Shown: one piece after another, positions 33,518 through 41,985 of the stretch
Numbering within the stretch: the stretch's first letter is position 1
How the letters are laid out: each line of letters begins with the position of its first letter
From: Microbacterium sp. No. 7
Lineage (GTDB): Bacteria; Actinomycetota; Actinomycetes; Actinomycetales; Microbacteriaceae
Assembly (NCBI RefSeq): GCF_001314225.1
Contig: NZ_CP012697.1
Coordinates: 3,720,001-3,784,000 of the forward strand
Length of the DNA stretch: 64,000 bases
Reading direction: 5' to 3'
Position numbers and translations under genes: made by a program
The notes under the pieces: model-generated
Databases searched by the model: none
Told to the model about the DNA's origin: nothing
What the model saw: only the letters and a program-made list of their open reading frames with translations

Positions 33518-34675
33518 TCAGTACGAGCGGGGCAGCCCGAGCACGTTCTGCGACACGAAGTTGCGCACCATCTCCTGCGAGAACGGCGCGTTGCGCAGCA
33601 GCCGCACCTCACGCCACAGGCGCTCGATGTGGTACTCCTTCGCGTAGGCGTAGCCGCCCAGGGTGGCGAACGCGCGATCGCAGGCGTCGAAGCCCGCCTC
33701 GGCGCCGAGATACTTCGCGACCGCGGCCTCGGAGCCGCAGGGCTTGTTCTCGTCGAACAGCTTCGCGGCCTTCATCGCGGCCAGCTCGGCGGCCTCGAGA
33801 CGGATCCACGAGTCGGCGAGCGGGTGCGCGACCGCCTGGTTCTGGCCGATCGGACGGTCGAAGACCACGCGGTTCTTCGCGTACTCCACGCCGAGCTCGA
33901 GGGCCGCCCGGCCGATGCCGATGCCCTCCATCGCGACGCAGATGCGCTCCGGGTTCAGCCCGTCGATGATGTAGTGGAACCCCTTGCCGACCTCGCCGAT
34001 GACGTCCTCGTCGGCGACGAACAGGTTGTCGATGAACACCTCGTTGGTGTCCACGGCGGCGCGCCCGAGCTTGGGGATCTCACGCAGCGTCATGGCGTCG
34101 CCCATCTCGGCGAAGAACATCGTCATGCCGCGCAGCGGCTTCTCGGGGTCGCGCGGCGACGTGCGGGCGAGCAGCACCATGCGCTGCGCGTTGGCGGCGT
34201 TGCTGATGAACACCTTCTGGCCGTTGATGCGCCAGCCGCCGTCGACCTTCTCGGCGCGCGTCGTGATGCGCGAGGTGTCCACGCCCGCGGTGGGCTCGGT
34301 GATCGCGAAGCAGGTGAGCATCTCGCCGGTCGCGAGCTTCGGCAGGTACTTCTGCTTCATCTCGTCCGAGCCGTACTTCACGATCGGCGCGGGCGGGAAG
34401 ACGTACGAGTGGATGGCGGAGGCGCCGGCCATGCCGCCCGACCTCGCGATCTCGTGCATCATGACCGCGGCCTCCTGCAGGCCGAGCCCGAGGCCCCCGT
34501 ACTCCTCGGGGAACATGATGCCGAGCCAGCCGCCCTCGCCGAACGCGCGGACGCACTCCCACGGGTACTCGTGCTTCTCGTCCTTCTCGTACCAGTAGTC
34601 CTTGCTGAACCTGCCCGCCAGCGCCCTCGTCGCCTCACGGACGATGTCGATGCTGCTCTCTTCTTGATCGCTCAT
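33518..34675 (-). CDS. Acyl-CoA dehydrogenase
   Basis: A 385-aa FAD-dependent acyl-CoA dehydrogenase: N-terminal helical domain (FPEEYGGLGLGLQEAAVMM), the FAD-binding TCFAITEPTAGVDTSRI (about 130-145), beta domain (GQKVFISNAANAQRMVLLAR), and C-terminal helices (YAKNRVVFDRPIGQNQAV). The C-terminus ends VLGLPRSY, and the usual Y-E-G-T catalytic Glu segment is replaced by RLLRNAPFSQEMV, as in several non-MCAD subgroups, so the base may lie elsewhere. It has its own AT-rich promoter in the 47-bp gap from the aldehyde dehydrogenase. Confidence 0.88.
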   Translation of the reverse strand: MSDQEESSIDIVREATRALAGRFSKDYWYEKDEKHEYPWECVRAFGEGGWLGIMFPEEYGGLGLGLQEAAVMMHEIARSGGMAGASAIHSYVFPPAPIVKYGSDEMKQKYLPKLATGEMLTCFAITEPTAGVDTSRITTRAEKVDGGWRINGQKVFISNAANAQRMVLLARTSPRDPEKPLRGMTMFFAEMGDAMTLREIPKLGRAAVDTNEVFIDNLFVADEDVIGEVGKGFHYIIDGLNPERICVAMEGIGIGRAALELGVEYAKNRVVFDRPIGQNQAVAHPLADSWIRLEAAELAAMKAAKLFDENKPCGSEAAVAKYLGAEAGFDACDRAFATLGGYAYAKEYHIERLWREVRLLRNAPFSQEMVRNFVSQNVLGLPRSY

Positions 34676-34702
34676 GGTGCTCTTCCGCTCTCCGTCGTCT
34701 CA

Positions 34703-34718
34703 GATTATATATTATATC
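34703..34718 (-). promoter_or_regulatory. AT-rich operator/promoter before the acyl-CoA dehydrogenase
   Basis: On the - strand GATATAATATATAATC lies between the aldehyde dehydrogenase stop and the acyl-CoA dehydrogenase start. It contains two TATAAT words and a GATAT-N3-ATATA core. It matches boxes at 29445-29458 and 37774-37787 in form. Confidence 0.5.
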
Positions 34719-34722
34719 AAAA

Positions 34723-36186
34723 CTATTCGACGATGTCGAGATCGCGCGGCAGGCCGATGGACTTCAGCTCGACATAGGCGTCGAAGCCCTCCAGGCCCGC
34801 CTCGCGGCCGATGCCGCTCGACTTGAAGCCGCCGATCGGCGCCGTGAAGCCGACCGGGCTGCCGTTGATCTCGACGGTGCCCGTGCGGATGCGGCGGGCG
34901 ATCCGCACGCCGTGCGCGGGGTCGCTCGTGAACACCGAGCCGTTCAGCCCGTACTGCGAGTCGTTCGCGAACGCGATCGCCTGCGCCTCGTCGTCGTACG
35001 GGATCACCGTCGCCACCGGGCCGAAGATCTCCTCCTGCGCGATGCGCATGCCGGGGGCGACGTCGGTGAAGACCGTCGGCTCCACGTAGAGCCCGCGCTC
35101 CAGGCCGCTCGGGCGACCGCCGCCGCGCACGAGCCGGGCCCCCTCGGAGCGCCCCGCGTCGATGTAGCCGAGCACGCGGCCGTGCTGGCGGCTGTTGACC
35201 AGCGGGCCGACCTGCGTCGCCGGATCGGTCGGGTCGCCGACGGGCATCGTGTCGACCATCGCCGTGAACGCGTCGAGGAACTCCTCGTGGCGCGAGCGCG
35301 GCACGAGCACCCGCGACTTCAGCGAGCACACCTGTCCGCTGTTGCGGAACGAGCCGATGCGCAGCGATTCGACGACCGGGCCGAAGTCGGCGTCGTCGAG
35401 CACGATCGCGGCCGACTTCCCGCCGAGCTCCAGCGTGACGCGCTTCATGAGCGGCCCCGCGACCTCGGCCACCCGGCGGCCCGCGGCCGTCGAGCCCGTG
35501 AACGTCACCTTGTCGACGCCGGGATGCGTCACGAGGTACTCGCTGACCTCGCGGTCGGCCGGCACGACGTTGACGACGCCCGCCGGCAGCCCCGCCTCGG
35601 CGAACAGCTCGGCGAGCAGGAAGGAGTCGAGCGGCGTCTCGGGGGCGGGCTTGAGCACCGCGGTGCAGCCGGCCAGCAGCGCGGGCACGAGCTTGATGAG
35701 CGCGATGACCATGGGGTTGTTCCAGGGGATGACGGCGGCCACGACGCCCGCCGGCTCGCGCACGACGAGGGCGCGGCCCGTCGCCGACTCGCGCAGCGTC
35801 TCCCAGGGGTACTCGGGGGCCATCGCGACGAAGCTGTCGACCAGCAGCCTGGGGGTCGTCGCCTGCATGCCGAGCGACAGGGTGATGGGGCAGCCCATCT
35901 CGTCGGTCACGAGGCGGGCGATCTCATCGCGCCGCTCGGCGATGAGCACCCCGAGACGCTCGAGCACGGCGATGCGCTCCACCAGGCTCATCCACGGCCA
36001 CGGGCCGTCGTCGAACGCGTCGCGCGCCGCGGCGACGGCGCGGTCGATGTCGGCGCGCTCGCCCTCCGGCACGCGGGCGAACGCCTGCTCGGTGTGCGGG
36101 TTGACGACGTCGATCCACCGGGTGCCCGAGGGGGCGACCCACTCGCCGCCGATGAAGAGCCTGTCGCTGTTGTCCTGCCAGACCAC
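34723..36186 (-). CDS. NAD(P)-dependent aldehyde dehydrogenase
   Basis: A 487-aa aldehyde dehydrogenase with the cofactor segment VIPWNNPMVIALIK, FTGSTAAGRRV, the general base Glu in LELGGKSA (about 255) and the catalytic Cys in NSGQVCSLKSR (about 289). All key residues are present. It oxidises an aldehyde to an acid within the cluster; the substrate is unknown. It follows the MmgE/PrpD gene by 102 bp. Confidence 0.92.
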   Translation of the reverse strand: MVWQDNSDRLFIGGEWVAPSGTRWIDVVNPHTEQAFARVPEGERADIDRAVAAARDAFDDGPWPWMSLVERIAVLERLGVLIAERRDEIARLVTDEMGCPITLSLGMQATTPRLLVDSFVAMAPEYPWETLRESATGRALVVREPAGVVAAVIPWNNPMVIALIKLVPALLAGCTAVLKPAPETPLDSFLLAELFAEAGLPAGVVNVVPADREVSEYLVTHPGVDKVTFTGSTAAGRRVAEVAGPLMKRVTLELGGKSAAIVLDDADFGPVVESLRIGSFRNSGQVCSLKSRVLVPRSRHEEFLDAFTAMVDTMPVGDPTDPATQVGPLVNSRQHGRVLGYIDAGRSEGARLVRGGGRPSGLERGLYVEPTVFTDVAPGMRIAQEEIFGPVATVIPYDDEAQAIAFANDSQYGLNGSVFTSDPAHGVRIARRIRTGTVEINGSPVGFTAPIGGFKSSGIGREAGLEGFDAYVELKSIGLPRDLDIVE

Positions 36187-36288
36187 GGTGTCCGTCCTTT
36201 CGTCGTGCGCGCCGGCCGCCGTGGGCGACGCGCGGATCGCGTGAGAGGCCCCCGCCGGCTCAGGGGCGCTCGGGGAGGCCGCGCCCCC

Positions 36289-37737
36289 TCATCCCCGGGG
36301 CCCCTGCAGCAGCGCGGCGAACCCGGCGACGGGCTGCGCGGGGTCGAGCTCGAGGATCGCCGCCAGCAGGGCGTCGGCGCCGTCGGCGCCGAGCGACGCG
36401 GTCGTCAGATCGCGGAACTTCTCCTCCAGGTCCTCGGGCGACGTGGGGCTGTCGGCGGTGCCGGGCGCGCTGCCGACGAACACGTGGCGACGCGCGCCGT
36501 CGTCGTGGGTCACGGTGATGTCGGCGACGAACTTGCCGGGATTCGCCGCGTCCAGGGCGGCATCCGGCTCGATCGTGATCCTCTGCGCGAGCTGCGCGAC
36601 GTCGCTCGACGGACCGATGTCGAGCCCGCCCTCGAAGTAGCGGTGGTGGGTCGAGAAGCCGTTGCCGTGGCCGAGCAGCGCGAGCGAGAACTGGAACGGC
36701 AGGCTGTACTGCAGGTGATCGAGCCGGGTCGGCGCGAACGCGTGGGCGTTGCGATTGCCGACGACGACGTCGTTCGCCGGCTGGATGCGCAGCAGCACCG
36801 AGGCGATGTCGTCGGTGCGATCCTGCAGCTGCTTCGCGCCGAGGATGTAGGCGTGGTTGAGGAAGCAGCAGCAGTACGACTTGATGCACACCTTCGTGAT
36901 CTCGAAGGGGCGGTCGAGGGCGAAAATGCCCGCGTCCGACGCGTCGAGCCGCCGCTGGATGAACGTCGAGGCCCAGCCCTTCGAGCCGGTGAGGAAGGCC
37001 GGGGGGCCCGTGATGCCGGCCGCGGCCATCTCGGCCGAGCGGATGCCGTTGCGCGTGCCGATGCCCGCGTGCACGCGCTTGACCGAGCCGCCGCCCGACG
37101 TGTACTCGGTGGTGCCCGAGGCGTGGCTCATCGCGATCGACAGGGCGTCGAGCGTCTGCGCGACGTCGAGCCCGCGCATCTTGGCGGCGACGGCCGCGGC
37201 GCCGAAGTTCGACAGCTGGGCGTGCGGGTGGAAGCCGCGCGAGAGCATGTCGCGGCCGATGAGGATGCCGATGCGGGTGTACACCTCGTAGCCGGCGACG
37301 AGGCCCGTGACGACCTCCTCCATCGTCGAGCCGAGCTCCTCGCCGATCGCGATCGCGGCGGAGACGACACAGCTGCCCGGATGCGAGAAGCTCTCCTCGT
37401 GCGCGTCGTCGTACTCGAAGCTGTGCCCGTAGGTGGCGTTGACGAACGCGGCGTCGGCGGCGCTGAAGGTCTCGTCGCCCGCCATCGTGACGTGCGAGCG
37501 GCCGGGCGCGTGCGACGCGCGGGTGAGGGCGAGCACGGCACGGTTCCACGGCAGCGGCACGCAGCCGACCTGCAGCGCGAGCTGGTCCTCCATGAGTCGC
37601 CGCACGCCCTCGAGCGCATCCGCGGGGATGCGCTCGTAGGTCAGCTCGACGACGAGGCGGGCGATCGCCTCCTCGACGGGCGGGAACGCCTCGGTCGCAT
37701 CCTCATCGTGCTCGCCTGTCTGCTCCGGCTGGGCCAC
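36289..37737 (-). CDS. MmgE/PrpD-family protein (2-methylcitrate dehydratase/cis-aconitate decarboxylase fold)
   Basis: A 482-aa MmgE/PrpD protein starting at GTG 37737 after AGGAGG. Family marks: NATYGHSFEYDDAHEES (about 101-117), SHPGSCVVSAAIAIGE, GFHPHAQLSNFGAAAVAAK and SKGWASTF. The family includes 2-methylcitrate dehydratase, cis-aconitate decarboxylase and others. No methylcitrate synthase or lyase is nearby, so a methylcitrate cycle role is not supported. It is the first gene of the leftward cluster with CoA transferases, acyl-CoA dehydrogenase and aldehyde dehydrogenase. Confidence 0.87.
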   Translation of the reverse strand: MAQPEQTGEHDEDATEAFPPVEEAIARLVVELTYERIPADALEGVRRLMEDQLALQVGCVPLPWNRAVLALTRASHAPGRSHVTMAGDETFSAADAAFVNATYGHSFEYDDAHEESFSHPGSCVVSAAIAIGEELGSTMEEVVTGLVAGYEVYTRIGILIGRDMLSRGFHPHAQLSNFGAAAVAAKMRGLDVAQTLDALSIAMSHASGTTEYTSGGGSVKRVHAGIGTRNGIRSAEMAAAGITGPPAFLTGSKGWASTFIQRRLDASDAGIFALDRPFEITKVCIKSYCCCFLNHAYILGAKQLQDRTDDIASVLLRIQPANDVVVGNRNAHAFAPTRLDHLQYSLPFQFSLALLGHGNGFSTHHRYFEGGLDIGPSSDVAQLAQRITIEPDAALDAANPGKFVADITVTHDDGARRHVFVGSAPGTADSPTSPEDLEEKFRDLTTASLGADGADALLAAILELDPAQPVAGFAALLQGPRG

Positions 37738-37772
37738 GGCGCCCTCCTGATCTCGTCACGGATACTCAGAAT

Positions 37773-37801
37773 TGTATATGAGATATCACACATGATCTCA
37801 A
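37773..37801 (-). promoter_or_regulatory. Promoter and AT-rich operator of the MmgE/PrpD operon
   Basis: On the - strand TTGAGA (37796-37801), a 17-bp spacer and TATACA (37773-37778). The -10 region overlaps GATATCTCATATAC (37774-37787), an imperfect dyad of the same form as at 29445 and 34703. Confidence 0.6.
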
Positions 37802-37885
37802 GAGGGCACGGGAGGACCCGGCGCCGAACGGAGACGGACACCGCCGGCGGCGTGTGCGGCGGCCCGTGCCGAGCGCCCCGGGAAC

Positions 37886-37918
37886 GTGAAAGGCCCGCGG
37901 AATCCGCGGGCCTTTCAC
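37886..37918. terminator. Strong hairpin downstream of tRNA-Arg
   Basis: GTGAAAGGCCCGCGG (37886-37900) pairs perfectly with its complement at 37904-37918 around a 3-nt loop. It lies 25 bp past the 3' end of the leftward tRNA-Arg and is the likely tRNA terminator. Confidence 0.75.
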
Positions 37919-37942
37919 TCGTTTCACTGTCTCAACACAGTG

Positions 37943-38015
37943 CGCGCCCGAAGGGACTCGAACCCCTAACCTTCTGATCCGTAGTCAGATGCTCTATCCA
38001 TTGAGCTACGGGCGC
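37943..38015 (-). tRNA. tRNA-Arg (anticodon ACG)
   Basis: A 73-nt cloverleaf: acceptor GCGCCCG/CGGGCGC, D-arm TAGCTCAATGGATAGAGCA, anticodon stem TCTGA/TCAGA with loop CTACGGA (anticodon ACG, read as ICG), and T-arm with GGTTCGAGTCC. CCA is not fully encoded. Confidence 0.95.
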
Positions 38016-38081
38016 ATGGCTCTCGCTCTCGCGAAGGCCGACGTCCAGAATACACGTCCGACGCCGATCCGGCGAATCGGG

Positions 38082-38657
38082 TCACTCCGCGGCGTGCGCG
38101 GCCGCCGCGCGCCGGGCCGCGCGCAGCTTCGGCAGGTCGACGAGCCGCAGCGACTGCATGCGCGCCTCGCGCATCCGCGCGTAGTCAGGCTCGAGGTCGG
38201 GGCGGGCCGCGACGATGCCGAGCGTGACGTGCAGGTTGCGCTCGACTTCGTCCCACGCCGCCCCGCGGGCGCTCGCCACGAGGCGGTCGAGCTCCTCCGG
38301 GTCGTCCGCGCGCTCGCGCAGCTGCTGGGCGACGTGCAGCGACTGCTTGCGCCGGCGCTTGAGGTTGCGCACGTCACGGCTGCGGTAGTCGTGCGTGCCG
38401 TCGGAGGAGTGGTGCTTGCCGCGGGCCTGCGAGATCTGACCCGCGACCCGCTCCGCCTCGGCGTCGGCCTCGTCGGCGAGCGACAGCAGCGTCTCGCGCG
38501 CGACCGGCACGAACCGCTCGCCGTCGAAGTCTTCGCCGTCGGCGAGCACGTGCATGAGGATCTCGTTCTTCAGCCGCAGCCGCGTCGCGGCCGCGGCGAT
38601 GTACAGACCCTCGGCGACGACGTCGCGAGAGCGTATGCGCTTGCCCTTCTCGGCCAC
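38082..38657 (-). CDS. Hypothetical charged helical protein
   Basis: About 191 aa from GTG 38657 (a TTG at 38672 is an alternative). The protein is almost all helical and highly charged (many Arg, Glu, Asp, Ala) with no membrane segment, signal or Cys. Blocks such as RDVVAEGLYIAAAATRLRLKNEIL and DYRSRDVRNLKRRRKQSL look conserved-like. I do not recognise a family. It lies upstream of tRNA-Arg and divergent from the DUF1992 gene, 53 bp apart. Confidence 0.6.
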   Translation of the reverse strand: MAEKGKRIRSRDVVAEGLYIAAAATRLRLKNEILMHVLADGEDFDGERFVPVARETLLSLADEADAEAERVAGQISQARGKHHSSDGTHDYRSRDVRNLKRRRKQSLHVAQQLRERADDPEELDRLVASARGAAWDEVERNLHVTLGIVAARPDLEPDYARMREARMQSLRLVDLPKLRAARRAAAAHAAE

Positions 38658-38710
38658 CTGATCACCCCGCAACGATCCTACGGCGGCAGGTGCGGCGTAG
38701 CGTAGTGGGC

Positions 38711-39283
38711 ATGAGCGAGGACCCTCGGCTCAGCGCCGCCCGCTACCGCCTGCGCCGGATCGACGGCGCCGACGACACGCACGACGACGCCTCGGAGCGG
38801 CGGCACGCGCAGGACGAGCGCGACACGACGGCGGTGCCGACGCCCGACCAGCGCGCCATGTACGTCGAGACCGCGATCCAGCAGGCGATGCGCCGCGGCG
38901 ACTTCGACGACCTGCCCGGCTACGGCAGGCCGATCGAGGGGCTCGGCGACCACCACGACCCCGACTGGTGGATCCGGCGGAAGATCCAGCGCGAGCAGCT
39001 CACCGGCCTCGGCCCGCCGGCGCTCATGCTGCGGGTCGAGCACGCGGAGCTCGCCGAGCGCCTCGACGCGCTCACCCGCGAGCATGACGTGCGCGCCTAC
39101 GTCGAGGACTTCAACCGGCGCGTCGTCGAGGCGCGGCGCCAGCTGCTCGGCGGCCCGCCCGTCGTCACGCCGCTGCACGATCCGGATGCCGAGGTCAGCG
39201 CGTGGCACGCGCGGCGCGCCGCACGGCTGCCCGTCGCGGAGCCCGAGAGGCCGCGACGGCGACGGTGGCGCTTCCGCGCCTGA
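38711..39283 (+). CDS. DUF1992 protein (DnaJ-C28 conserved region)
   Basis: A 190-aa protein with the DUF1992 core: AIQQAMRRGDFDDLPGYGRP, then IEGLGDHHDPDWWIRRKI (about 55-95), as in the family named from DNAJC28, with no known function. TAGCGT lies 7 nt before ATG 38711 (leaderless). The C-terminus is Arg-rich (RPRRRRWRFRA). Confidence 0.82.
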   Translation: MSEDPRLSAARYRLRRIDGADDTHDDASERRHAQDERDTTAVPTPDQRAMYVETAIQQAMRRGDFDDLPGYGRPIEGLGDHHDPDWWIRRKIQREQLTGLGPPALMLRVEHAELAERLDALTREHDVRAYVEDFNRRVVEARRQLLGGPPVVTPLHDPDAEVSAWHARRAARLPVAEPERPRRRRWRFRA

Positions 39284-39411
39284 CGACGGCGCGCCATCTG
39301 TTCACCTCGCGTTCCTTTTGAAGTCCCGCGGTCTCGTAATTCGCGTTCACGTCCATGCGGCCGAATGTGTCTGCTCGATCCTCCGAGCCGACATCTTCGA
39401 AAGAGGCCACC

Positions 39412-40323
39412 ATGCACCGCGCCACCCTGCCCGCCGCCGCCCTGCTCGGCATCACCGCCCTCGCCCTCACCGGCTGCCAGGGCGCCAGCGCCGGAGAGGT
39501 CCCGGCCGAGACCGCCGATCCCGACGCCCCCATCACGATGGCCACGCTGCCGCTCGGCGACGACCCGACCGCGGTCAACCCGATCGACGTGTTCGCGGAG
39601 CTCTTCGAGGAGGCGACGGGCCGCACCGTCGAGATCGTCGACGTGCCCGACTACCTGAGCGTCGTCGAGGCGATCCGCGCCGACCACGTCGACATCGGCA
39701 TCATGAGCGGCTTCCCGTCGGCCCTCGCCGTCAACACGGGCAAGGTCGACGCCGTCGTCGCGTTCGGCGGCGACGACAACCCGGTGTCGACGTGCGTCGT
39801 GCTCGAGGACTCGCCCGTCACCACGCTCGACGACCTCAAGGGCAAGACCGTCGCGTTCGCCGACCAGGCGTCGAGCTCGGGATACTTCATGCCCGTCTAC
39901 ATGCTGCACGAGGCCGGGCTGGAGCAGGGCACCGACTACAAGGCCATCTTCGCGGGCGGCCACGAGGGCAGCTTCGCCGCCCTCGCGCAGGGCCAGGTCG
40001 ACGCCGCGTGCACCGCGATCATGCTCACGCAGCTGGGCAAGCCCATGTTCCCCTTCGAGGAGGGCGAGTGGCGCGCCGTCGGCGAGAGCCCGTCGATGAG
40101 CGTGCAGGGGGCCGTTCTCGGCCGTCAGTCGCTCGACGCGGAGACCCGCAAGACCGTCGCCGAAGGCATCGCCGCCGTCTTCTCCGCCGAGAACGCCGAG
40201 GCGCTCGGCGCGTTCGGCTCGTTCGTCGGCCTGGAGCAGATCGTCGCGCCGGATGCCGCGCTCTTCGCGCCGTTCGCCGAGATCGCCGGCGTCGCGGGCG
40301 TCGAGCTGAAGGACCTGCAGTGA
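39412..40323 (+). CDS. phnD: PhnD-like phosphonate/phosphite-type binding lipoprotein
   Basis: A 303-aa binding protein with lipobox LTGC (C about 23). The rest matches PhnD-type proteins: MATLPLGDDPTAVNPIDVFAELFEEATG, then DIGIMSGFPSALAVN and DLKGKTVAFADQASSSGYFMP. It should bind a small oxyanion or phosphonate for uptake. ATG 39412 follows AAAGAGG. It leads a four-gene unit with overlapping stops and starts. The true ligand could be phosphonate, phosphite, phosphate ester or another anion. Confidence 0.85.
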   Translation: MHRATLPAAALLGITALALTGCQGASAGEVPAETADPDAPITMATLPLGDDPTAVNPIDVFAELFEEATGRTVEIVDVPDYLSVVEAIRADHVDIGIMSGFPSALAVNTGKVDAVVAFGGDDNPVSTCVVLEDSPVTTLDDLKGKTVAFADQASSSGYFMPVYMLHEAGLEQGTDYKAIFAGGHEGSFAALAQGQVDAACTAIMLTQLGKPMFPFEEGEWRAVGESPSMSVQGAVLGRQSLDAETRKTVAEGIAAVFSAENAEALGAFGSFVGLEQIVAPDAALFAPFAEIAGVAGVELKDLQ

Positions 40324-41162
40324 GCACAGCGATCCCCGGCGAGGCGCACACCGCCGCGCCCGCAGCGCCCGCCGCTCCCGCGACGACGGCGGAGATGCGC
40401 CAGGCGCTGCCGCTCGTGTCGGTCGCAGGCCTGCAGGTCGCCTACGACGACCGGCTCGTGCTCGACGGCGTGGACCTGTCGCTCTTCCCGGGCGAGACGG
40501 TCGCGCTGCTCGGCTCGTCGGGCTCGGGCAAGTCGACGCTCATGAAGAGCCTCACGGGCTTCGCCCCGATCTCCGGCGGCAGCGTGCGCGTCGCGGGGCA
40601 CGACGTCACGAACCTGCGACGCGGCGAGCTGCGCGAGCTGCGCTCCCAGGTGGGGCAGGTGTTCCAGCAGTTCAACCTCATCCCGCGGCTCAGCGTCATG
40701 ACCAACGTCCTCACCGGCGCCCTGCACGCGGCGGGCCCGATCAACCTGATCGGCGGTTTCTCGGCCGCGCACCGCCAGCGCGCGCTGCACCTGCTCGACC
40801 GGGTCGGCATCGCGCACAAGGCCTCGGCCCCCGCGCGGTCGCTCTCGGGCGGACAGCAGCAGCGCGTCGCGATCGCCCGCGCGCTCATGCAGCAGCCCCG
40901 CGTCATCCTCGCCGACGAGCCGGTCGCGTCGCTCGACCCGAAGCTCTCGCACTCCGTGCTCGGCCTGCTCCGCGAGATCGCGCGCGAGGACGGCATCCCC
41001 GTGCTCGTGAGCCTGCACGTGCTGCCGCTCGCGCTGGCCCACAGCGACCGCATCGTCGGCCTGCGCCACGGCCGCATGCTCATCTCCGGCCGCACGTCGG
41101 AGCTCGACGCCGACCGGCTCGGCGTGCTCTACGACGGGGAGGACGACCATGACGAGCACTGA
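40320..41162 (+). CDS. phnC: PhnC-like ABC transporter ATPase
   Basis: A 280-aa ABC ATPase with an Ala/Pro/Thr-rich N-terminal extension (1-35). Motifs: [13 protein letters not shown]-loop VFQQFN, LSGGQQQRVAIARAL and VILADEPVASLDP. It fits the phosphonate ABC (PhnC) group. The GTG start overlaps the phnD stop. Confidence 0.9.
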   Translation: MSTAIPGEAHTAAPAAPAAPATTAEMRQALPLVSVAGLQVAYDDRLVLDGVDLSLFPGETVALLGSSGSGKSTLMKSLTGFAPISGGSVRVAGHDVTNLRRGELRELRSQVGQVFQQFNLIPRLSVMTNVLTGALHAAGPINLIGGFSAAHRQRALHLLDRVGIAHKASAPARSLSGGQQQRVAIARALMQQPRVILADEPVASLDPKLSHSVLGLLREIAREDGIPVLVSLHVLPLALAHSDRIVGLRHGRMLISGRTSELDADRLGVLYDGEDDHDEH

Positions 41163-41985
41163 GACCCGCGGCGCCCGCGAGGTGCCGACGCTGCCGATCG
41201 AGGAGCGCGCGCGACTGGAGCGGGCCTTCCGCATCCCGCGCACGCGCTTCCTGCTCGGCATCCCCATCGCCCTCGCGGTGCTGATCTGGTCGGCCGGCGG
41301 CGTCGGCTTCGACTTCGTCAAGCTCGGCCAGGGCGCCGTGAACATGGGCGAGTTCCTCTCGCGGCTCTTCCCGCCCGACTTCTCCAAGATCGGCACGATC
41401 CTGCTGCTCCTGCTCGAGACGCTGCAGATGGCGATCGTCGGCACCGTGCTCGGCGCGATCCTCTCGCTCGTCGTCGCGTTCGGCGCCTCGGCGAACATCG
41501 CGCCGCGATGGCTCTACTACCCGTCGCGCTGGGTCATGAACATCATCCGCGCGGTGCCCGACCTCGTCTTCGCGCTCATGTTCGTCTCGGCCGTCGGGCT
41601 CGGGCCGTTCGCCGGCATCCTCGCGATGACGCTCGGCTCGATCGGCTCGATCGGCAAGATCTTCGCCGAGGCGATGGAGTCGGTCGACAAGGGGCCGATG
41701 GTCGCGATGGAGGCTGCCGGCGCCTCGAAGCGCCAGGTCATCCAGTACGGCGTGCTCCCCCAGGCGGCGCCGCTGCTCGTCTCGTACACGCTGCTCATGT
41801 TCGAGGGCAACGTGCGCGGGGCGACGATCCTCGGCCTCGTCGGCGCCGGCGGCATCGGCCTCGAGCTGACCACCGCGATGCGCATGTACGACTACGGGCA
41901 CCTCAGCGCCATCATCATCTGCATCATCCTGCTCGTCACCCTGATCGACCAGGGCAGCGCCCTCATCAGAAAGAGAATCACATGA
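41149..41985 (+). CDS. phnE: PhnE-like ABC transporter permease
   Basis: A 278-aa permease with about six hydrophobic segments and the EAA-type loop EAMESVDKGPMVAMEAAGAS (about 180-200), then GLVGAGGIGLEL. It overlaps phnC by 14 bp and the next gene by 4 bp. Only one permease is present. Confidence 0.88.
   Translation: MTSTETRGAREVPTLPIEERARLERAFRIPRTRFLLGIPIALAVLIWSAGGVGFDFVKLGQGAVNMGEFLSRLFPPDFSKIGTILLLLLETLQMAIVGTVLGAILSLVVAFGASANIAPRWLYYPSRWVMNIIRAVPDLVFALMFVSAVGLGPFAGILAMTLGSIGSIGKIFAEAMESVDKGPMVAMEAAGASKRQVIQYGVLPQAAPLLVSYTLLMFEGNVRGATILGLVGAGGIGLELTTAMRMYDYGHLSAIIICIILLVTLIDQGSALIRKRIT

Noticed and set aside
36289..37737. 2-methylcitrate dehydratase of the methylcitrate cycle (prpD)
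   Set aside because: No methylcitrate synthase or methylisocitrate lyase gene is near, and the family includes several other activities, so only the family name is given.
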